Shown in pieces: positions 58,858 to 64,000 of a stretch of 64,000 bases of DNA. This stretch comes from Flavobacteriales bacterium (GTDB lineage: Bacteria; Bacteroidota; Bacteroidia; NS11-12g; UBA955). The stretch's first letter is position 1. Every line of letters starts with the position of its first letter. The stretch covers positions 124,001 through 188,000 of the forward strand of contig CANFLS010000001.1 of assembly GCA_947447955.1 (NCBI GenBank). The letters are read 5' to 3'. The notes beneath the pieces were generated by a model. The model was not told the origin of the DNA. It saw only the letters and a list, made by a program, of their open reading frames with translations, and did not search any database. A program made the translations under genes and the position numbers.

Positions 58858-61800
58858 ATGAAATTAAAATTACTTAACTATGTCTTGTTACCCATGGGAT
58901 TTATTTTCTCAAATGGTATACAAGCGCAAAATGACACGGGTCCGGGCGATACCGCTGTTATTGAAGAAGTGAGTGTAACTGCAACAGGGATGAAGCAGAG
59001 CACTAGAAAAATGGGGTATACTACTTCACAAGTTCAAGGCAAAAGGCTTGCAACTTCAGGTGAAGGTGGCGTAATTCAGGCATTAAGCGGAAAAGCTTCA
59101 AACGTTCAAATCACCAAAAATAGTGGTGATCCTGGAGCTGGGGCTTACATTCAAATTCGTGGTCAGAACACAATCACTGGAAACACACAACCTTTGATCA
59201 TTGTTGATGGTGTTCCAGTAAGCAACTCTAGTTTAGGTGGAGGTATTGATGGGGTTGTTCAACAATCTCGTTTGAATGACATTAACCCACAAGATATCGA
59301 AAACGTTGAGGTACTTAAAGGTGCGGCAGCAGCTGCAATTTGGGGTACCAGGGCGGCCAACGGTGTAATTTTGATTACTACCAAAAAAGGTAAAAAAGGT
59401 GTTCATGTGGAATTTAGTAGTTCTTTGTCTTTAGACTATGTAAACAGAGAGTATGAAAAACAAGGCATTTATGGACAAGGTTCAGGTGGTAAGTTTGTAG
59501 CGAATTCTGGGGGAAGTTGGGGTGATAAGATTGCCTCGCGTTCTGGTGCTGATTCATTTAACATGGCTGGTGCTAAATTTGTTGCTGATGATGGATCTAT
59601 ATATCGTCCAATTTTGAAAAAGGGAGATAACAAAGTTTACAATGATGTAAATAGAGATCAGGTTTTTAGAACGGGTGTAACTTGGAATAACAATATTTCA
59701 ATTTCTTCTGCAACTGATAAAAGTTCAATTTTCTTCAGTGCATCTGATTGGAACCAACAAGGAGTTTTGAACGGTATGTCTGATTACCGCAGAACAACTG
59801 GTCGTTTGAACTTTGTAAATCAAGCAAACGATAAATTGACAATTAGTTTGAATGGATTTGTATCGAAAATTTTCTCAAATAGAATTCAGCAAGGTTCTAA
59901 CCTAGATGGTTTGTATTTGGGTTACTTAAGAACCTCTCCTGATTTTGATAATACTGATTATTCTGGAACTTATTATTCAGCTGCAGGAATACCAACTTTT
60001 AACGCTCATAGGGGTTATAGAAAATATTTGGGAAATTCTCCTCCTACATATAACAATCCAGGGTGGACATTAAACAAACAGTCAAACACAAGTGATGTAA
60101 CAAGATTTACGGTTACTCCAGAAATTGGATATAAGTATGCGAGCAATTCTAAAATGACCGTTCGCGTGGGTTATGACATGTCAAATGATCGCAGACTTAC
60201 TTATTTCCCTGTGAATTCTGCTTCTAGCAATGCGAATGGTTCATTCACAGATGAATTTATTCAAGAATCTGAATTGAGTTTCCATGCGATTAATCAATCT
60301 GATTTCAAAATAAATTCTGATTTGAAAATTAATACCACAGTAGGTTACTTGTATACTAACTATAACTTATATGATATTGGTGGTACTGCTTCTCAGTTCA
60401 TATTAACAAACCAAGATAGATATGCATTTATCAACTCTACCAGTGCAAACAAAAATCCATTTAACTCTGTAACAAAAACTTTGAATAACAGGGTTTATGG
60501 AATTGCAGATATAGAATACAAAGATAAAATCTTTATTCAAGCTACTTTGGCATCTGAGGCATCATCTACCTACAACAATAGATTTTTCTCTCCTAGTGCA
60601 AGCGTTGGATATGAATTTACCAAAGACATGGCTAAAAACGACATGCTTTCTTATGGTAAGTTGAGAGTTTCTGGTGGTATTGTTGGGGTTGCACCTCCGC
60701 CATATATTTGGGGAACAAACTATGTGAATGCTTCTTCTGCTTCAGGATGGGGTGATTACATGGATGCTTCTCAATTTGGTGGTTCAATCTACAGATCAAG
60801 TACCAAAGGAAATCCAAATATCAAACCTGAACGCAAAACTGAAATTGAAATGGGTGCTGACTTGAAATTCTTGAAAAATAAAGTTTCATTAGGATTTACC
60901 TATTATCAAAATAAAACAGAAGGTGCAATTTTGGCTGTTGCTGTGCCTGCTTCTAGTGGTTATTCTAACCAATGGAAAAATGCAGCTACTATTACCAATA
61001 CTGGATTGGAATTTGATTTAAATGTCAATTTAATGACAAGCAAAGATTTCACATGGAATTTATATGGTAACATGGGAATGAACAGAAACATTGTTGAAAG
61101 CTTAAGTGGTGCAACTTCTGTTTTCTTAGATGGATTTACTGGAACTTCTTCAAGAGCTGTAGTTGGTCAGGCTATGGGTTCTTTCTGGGGTGGTAAATTT
61201 ATGCGCAATGAATCTGGAAAATATGTTTTAGATGCAAACGGATTCCCACAACAAGCGGTTTCTGAAGGAATTATTGGTAATCCAAATCCTAAATACAGAG
61301 GTAGCATTGGCATGAATGCAACTTATAAAGGCTTAACCATGAATGTTTTGGTAGAAACTTCACAAGGAAATCAAATGTGGGCAGGTACTTATGCAGTGTT
61401 AAACAACTTTGGAATTACTCCAGAAACAGCGAATGAAGTAACGGTTTCTGCTGCTGATGCTGCAAAGATTGTTAACGTAAACGGAAAAACAATTGACCAG
61501 ATGGTTGCTGCTAATGCAGATGGTTCTTTTACCGTGAGAGGTAATCTTGAAGACTTCAATAACAATGGCAATAAAGTATTGTTAGATCAATCTTGGTACA
61601 CCGGTTTAGGTGGTGGATTTGGTTCTGTGTCTGAGCATTTTATCAAAGATGCTTCATGGGTAAGAATTCGTGAGGTTAGTTTGAACTATGTAGTTCCAAC
61701 CAACATTTGCAAAATGATGCATGTACCAGGTTTAACATTGGGTTTCTCTGCTAGAAATTTGGCATTATGGACTAAATTCCCTGGTATTGACCCTGAAACA

Positions 61801-61893
61801 AATTTGAGTGGTGTTTCGAATGGCCGCGGTTTAGATTATTTCACAAACCCAGGTACCCGTTCTTACATGTTCAGTCTTAAAGTTAATTTATAA
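58858..61893 (+). CDS. SusC/RagA family TonB-dependent outer-membrane transporter
   Basis: A 1011-residue protein: signal peptide (MKLKLLNYVLLPMGFIFSNGIQAQ), a short TonB-box-like EEVSVTATG, a plug domain (about 45-180, with IIVDGVPVSN and DIENVEVLKGAAAAAIWGTRAANGVILITTKKGK), then a large barrel ending in YMFSLKVNL. The CarboxypepD-regulatory-like domain that usually precedes the SusC plug is absent. It forms a nutrient-uptake pair with the SusD gene 12 nt downstream. No glycoside hydrolase or sensor gene is adjacent, so the substrate is unknown. Confidence 0.95.
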   Translation: MKLKLLNYVLLPMGFIFSNGIQAQNDTGPGDTAVIEEVSVTATGMKQSTRKMGYTTSQVQGKRLATSGEGGVIQALSGKASNVQITKNSGDPGAGAYIQIRGQNTITGNTQPLIIVDGVPVSNSSLGGGIDGVVQQSRLNDINPQDIENVEVLKGAAAAAIWGTRAANGVILITTKKGKKGVHVEFSSSLSLDYVNREYEKQGIYGQGSGGKFVANSGGSWGDKIASRSGADSFNMAGAKFVADDGSIYRPILKKGDNKVYNDVNRDQVFRTGVTWNNNISISSATDKSSIFFSASDWNQQGVLNGMSDYRRTTGRLNFVNQANDKLTISLNGFVSKIFSNRIQQGSNLDGLYLGYLRTSPDFDNTDYSGTYYSAAGIPTFNAHRGYRKYLGNSPPTYNNPGWTLNKQSNTSDVTRFTVTPEIGYKYASNSKMTVRVGYDMSNDRRLTYFPVNSASSNANGSFTDEFIQESELSFHAINQSDFKINSDLKINTTVGYLYTNYNLYDIGGTASQFILTNQDRYAFINSTSANKNPFNSVTKTLNNRVYGIADIEYKDKIFIQATLASEASSTYNNRFFSPSASVGYEFTKDMAKNDMLSYGKLRVSGGIVGVAPPPYIWGTNYVNASSASGWGDYMDASQFGGSIYRSSTKGNPNIKPERKTEIEMGADLKFLKNKVSLGFTYYQNKTEGAILAVAVPASSGYSNQWKNAATITNTGLEFDLNVNLMTSKDFTWNLYGNMGMNRNIVESLSGATSVFLDGFTGTSSRAVVGQAMGSFWGGKFMRNESGKYVLDANGFPQQAVSEGIIGNPNPKYRGSIGMNATYKGLTMNVLVETSQGNQMWAGTYAVLNNFGITPETANEVTVSAADAAKIVNVNGKTIDQMVAANADGSFTVRGNLEDFNNNGNKVLLDQSWYTGLGGGFGSVSEHFIKDASWVRIREVSLNYVVPTNICKMMHVPGLTLGFSARNLALWTKFPGIDPETNLSGVSNGRGLDYFTNPGTRSYMFSLKVNL

Positions 61894-61905
61894 TAATATT
61901 TAATC

Positions 61906-63258
61906 ATGAAAAAGAATTTATTTTTACCTTTCGCAATAACTATGTTGGCATTTACTGCTACATCTTGCGAAAAAGATATCAATGCCATCAATAAAAACAA
62001 TCCGAATCAGTTTACAGATTCTGATCCAGTGTTGATGATGACAGGTGCCGAAATGGCAAATGTATTAATTAGTGAGGGAGAAGCAGCGCGTTTGTCTGGT
62101 CTTTTTGCTGGACATTTTATTGGTGCAGACCGTCAATTTATTTCATACTCTCAATATAAAATGACCGCAGGTGATTTCAATACACCTTGGGGTAATTTAT
62201 ATACTGAAGGAGTTGCCCAATGCCGTTTGATTCGCACAAAAGCTTTGAAAGCGAACAATATGGAATTGTTTGGTGTTGCCAATATTACTGAAGCAAACTT
62301 GCTTTTGGCAGCTTCAGGATTATGGGGTGATGTTCCAGATGTTGAAGCGTGTGATGACAATATCGATAATCCAAAATATGATAAAATGTCGGATGTAACC
62401 AAACATTGTATTGCAATGTTGGATTCTGCCATTCCTCATGTAACTGGTTCAAATGCATATTCAGTGGCTTATGCTGGAACTTTTGATTGGGCTGAGGTTG
62501 CAAATACAATGAAAGCTCGTGCCTATTTGCGTTTGAAAGATTATGCAAAAGCAAAGGCTGCTGCTTCTGCTGGTGTTTCTAAAGGAAACGACATGTTTGC
62601 AAATCACTCAACTGAAACTCCAGGTGCTTGGAATTTGTATTATGACTTCTTAGATTGGAACCGTGGTGGTTACATTGGTTGCGATGGTTCTCATATCGCT
62701 TCATTGTTAGATACTGCTTCAGCTAAATGTCGCAACAATGCAAAAACGGATGAAATGGGTCGTTTTAACTACTATTTCACTATGGATTATTACACACATA
62801 TCGATCCAAATATGGTGGATGGAATTTTCAAAACAACATCAAATTTCACATTGGCTAGTTATGTTGAGAATGAGTTAATTTTGGCAGAATGTGAACAACG
62901 TCTTGGAGACAACACTGCTGCATTGAGTCATTTGAATAACGCCCGTGCGGAATTGGATGCTACTTTTACAGGGTTCCAACCTTATGTAATTGCTGATTTT
63001 GGTCCAAGTGCGTTGATTTCAGGTGCAACTGCAAGTGATGCTTTGTTAAAAGAAATTTTGACAGAAAAATACGTGAGCTTATTTGGTCAACTTGAGCCTT
63101 TCTGTGATGTAAGAAGAACTAATAATTTAATTGGTATTGTTCCAACTTTTGGAACAGAACTTCCAAAGAGATTCTTATATCCTCAAGATGAAATCAATAC
63201 CAACAGTAAAACTCCAGCTGGTGCAACTTTGTTTACACCTTTAGAGTTATTTCAGTAA
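61906..63258 (+). CDS. SusD/RagB family nutrient-binding outer-membrane lipoprotein
   Basis: A 450-residue lipoprotein (MKKNLFLPFAITMLAFTATSC, Cys21) with SusD-like helical TPR framework: RLSGLFAGHFIGADRQF, TEANLLLAASGLWGDVP, ANTMKARAYLRLKDYAKAKAAAS, NELILAECEQRLGDNTAALSHLNNARAEL and LFGQLEPFCDVRRTNNLIG. It caps the SusC barrel and captures the ligand at the cell surface. It is closer to the SusD-like group of RagB-type proteins found with peptide or glycan importers. A strong terminator follows. Confidence 0.92.
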   Translation: MKKNLFLPFAITMLAFTATSCEKDINAINKNNPNQFTDSDPVLMMTGAEMANVLISEGEAARLSGLFAGHFIGADRQFISYSQYKMTAGDFNTPWGNLYTEGVAQCRLIRTKALKANNMELFGVANITEANLLLAASGLWGDVPDVEACDDNIDNPKYDKMSDVTKHCIAMLDSAIPHVTGSNAYSVAYAGTFDWAEVANTMKARAYLRLKDYAKAKAAASAGVSKGNDMFANHSTETPGAWNLYYDFLDWNRGGYIGCDGSHIASLLDTASAKCRNNAKTDEMGRFNYYFTMDYYTHIDPNMVDGIFKTTSNFTLASYVENELILAECEQRLGDNTAALSHLNNARAELDATFTGFQPYVIADFGPSALISGATASDALLKEILTEKYVSLFGQLEPFCDVRRTNNLIGIVPTFGTELPKRFLYPQDEINTNSKTPAGATLFTPLELFQ

Positions 63259-63278
63259 TTGATGTTTGAACAGTATTT

Positions 63279-63306
63279 AAAAAAAGGGGCTTTTGCCCCT
63301 TTTTTT
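63279..63306 (+). terminator. Terminator of susCD
   Basis: AAAAAAAGGGGC and GCCCCTTTTTTT pair around TTTT, 20 nt after the SusD stop. The first mini-hairpin unit of repeat I starts at its very end. Confidence 0.9.
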
Positions 63307-63605
63307 GTTGACGCTACGCTGTTGACGCTACGCTGTTTATGGCTATCGCTTGTTTAGAATTGTAAAACCAACTTTTATAAACTTTTATAAACCCCAGACA
63401 ATCTGTCTAATCTGTCTAACCGGTCTAATCCGTCTAACCTTTTTTTGTTGACGCTACGCTGTTTATGGCTATCGCCTGTTTAGAGTTGTAAAACCAACTT
63501 TTATAAACGCTCATAAACCGTTAAAAACCTTAGAATTCCAACAATCCCAATCTGTCTAATCCTCCCGAAAGCTTTCGGGATAACCGGTCTAATCCGTCTA
63601 ACCCT
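63307..63605 (+). repeat. Composite repeat I, internally duplicated
   Basis: Two successive copies of the block TTTTTTTGTTGAC, GCTACGC unit(s), GTTTATGGCTATCGC, TTGTAAAACCAACTTTTATAAAC start near 63300 and 63433. Each is followed by 9-mers GTCTAATCT, GTCTAACCG or GTCTAATCC. The 18-bp palindrome is at 63563-63580. The usual core is replaced by the TTGTAAAACCAACTTTTATAAAC-type sequence. It fills the gap between the susD terminator and asnS; the nearest other copy is 50 kb away. Confidence 0.85.
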
Positions 63606-63609
63606 ATAA

Positions 63610-64000
63610 TTATGGTTTAAGACGTCCGTACATTCTTGGGAAAGGAATGCTTTCTCTTACGTGTTTCAATTTACACACCCAAGTAACCATTCTTTCTAAT
63701 CCCAATCCAAAACCTGAATGAGGTACTGATCCAAATCTACGCAAATCTAAATACCATTCGAATTCAGACATTGGCAAATCGTGTTCTTTGATTTTTTCGA
63801 TAAGACTTTCTACGTTTGTTTCACGTTCTCCACCACCAACAATTTCACCATATCCCTCAGGAGCCAAAACATCTACACCACGGGCAAAACGAGAATCGTT
63901 AGGGTTGCGTTTTAAATAGAAGGCTTTCACTTCATGAGGCCAATCGTAAACCATTACAGGACGGTCAAACAAACGGGTTAACACTGTTTCATCGCTGCCA
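63610..64000 (-). CDS. asnS: Asparaginyl-tRNA synthetase, C-terminal part (partial)
   Basis: The gene runs off the right edge; 130 residues are visible. The frame reads GSDETVLTRLFDRPVMVYDWPHEVKAFYLKRN, then DVLAPEGYGEIVGGGERE (class II motif 2 region) and the motif 3 stretch GFGLGLERMVTWVCKLKHVRESIPFPRMYGRLKP at the C-terminus, typical of AsnRS. The enzyme charges tRNA-Asn. The TAA stop is 5 nt from the last 9-mer of repeat I, which does not enter the coding region. Confidence 0.95.
   Translation of the reverse strand, partial: GSDETVLTRLFDRPVMVYDWPHEVKAFYLKRNPNDSRFARGVDVLAPEGYGEIVGGGERETNVESLIEKIKEHDLPMSEFEWYLDLRRFGSVPHSGFGLGLERMVTWVCKLKHVRESIPFPRMYGRLKP

Overview
The window looks like chromosome of a member of the Bacteroidota. 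The evidence is a GldH gliding lipoprotein, a secreted protein with a type IX secretion C-terminal domain, a SusC/SusD pair, LptC with a Bacteroidota gene neighbourhood, an S46 dipeptidyl-peptidase, DUF4292 and DUF3822 proteins, and -7 promoter boxes of the form TAnnTTTG instead of sigma-70 type promoters. Base composition is AT-rich. No rRNA, tRNA, CRISPR array, transposase or integrase was seen. Gene starts were re-chosen where the longest open frame ran upstream of a signal peptide or a promoter box.

Region 1 (1-13,620) is an accessory-looking stretch. It carries surface-polysaccharide genes (a glycosyltransferase start, asnB, a WbpP-like epimerase, a WbpM/CapD-like dehydratase, wecB) and three toxin-antitoxin loci (an orphan AbiEi-like DUF6088 gene, hicB with a broken hicA, and higBA). 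Nearly every gene or operon here is separated from the next by a copy of a composite repeat of about 200-450 bp. The repeat contains (i) an array of tiny palindromes spaced by the hexamers GTTGAC, GTTTAC or GTTTAG; (ii) a conserved AT-rich core; (iii) often an 18-bp perfect palindrome; (iv) tandem 9-mers GTCTAAYCY or more hexamer-spaced palindromes. Read on one strand, most small palindromes are stems closed on a GNA triloop (for example GCGAAGC), a loop class known to make exceptionally stable single-strand DNA mini-hairpins. I regard this repeat family as the most novel system in the window. It reaches into the 3' ends of five genes and lies inside the promoters of at least two.

Region 2 (13,620-29,720) holds pheT-coaX-OMP-lptC-small membrane gene, a TetR regulator, an HTH protein, a 1413-residue type IX secretion cargo with a lipase-like domain, and an operon of beta-CASP nuclease, lpxK, gldH and comM. 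Region 3 (29,720-43,900) holds a minus-strand operon (M1 peptidase with a C-terminal barrel-like region, a PAP2-like membrane protein, an enoyl-CoA hydratase), then DUF3822-rsmD-coaD, a NUDIX gene and pyrE with overlapping start codons, a coiled-coil gene with zapA and rny, rsmI-lnt, and galE with a WbpD-like acetyltransferase.

Region 4 (44,000-64,000) holds an OmpA/TSP3 protein, a Rieske-like lipoprotein, a 3-hydroxyacyl-CoA dehydrogenase, an EnvC-like degenerate LytM protein, DUF4292 and TPR proteins, a sugar nucleotidyltransferase, dut, a flippase, WbqC, folK, an M16 peptidase, a CpsB-type phosphatase and a SusC/SusD pair. It ends with one more repeat cluster and the 3' part of asnS.

Two genome-wide signals also stand out. 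At least twelve genes have a TAnnTTTG box only 4-9 nt before the start codon, which predicts leaderless or nearly leaderless mRNAs. The octamer TTGAGGGA (heptamer TGAGGGA) is several-fold over-represented in genes on both strands, with a mild strand bias.
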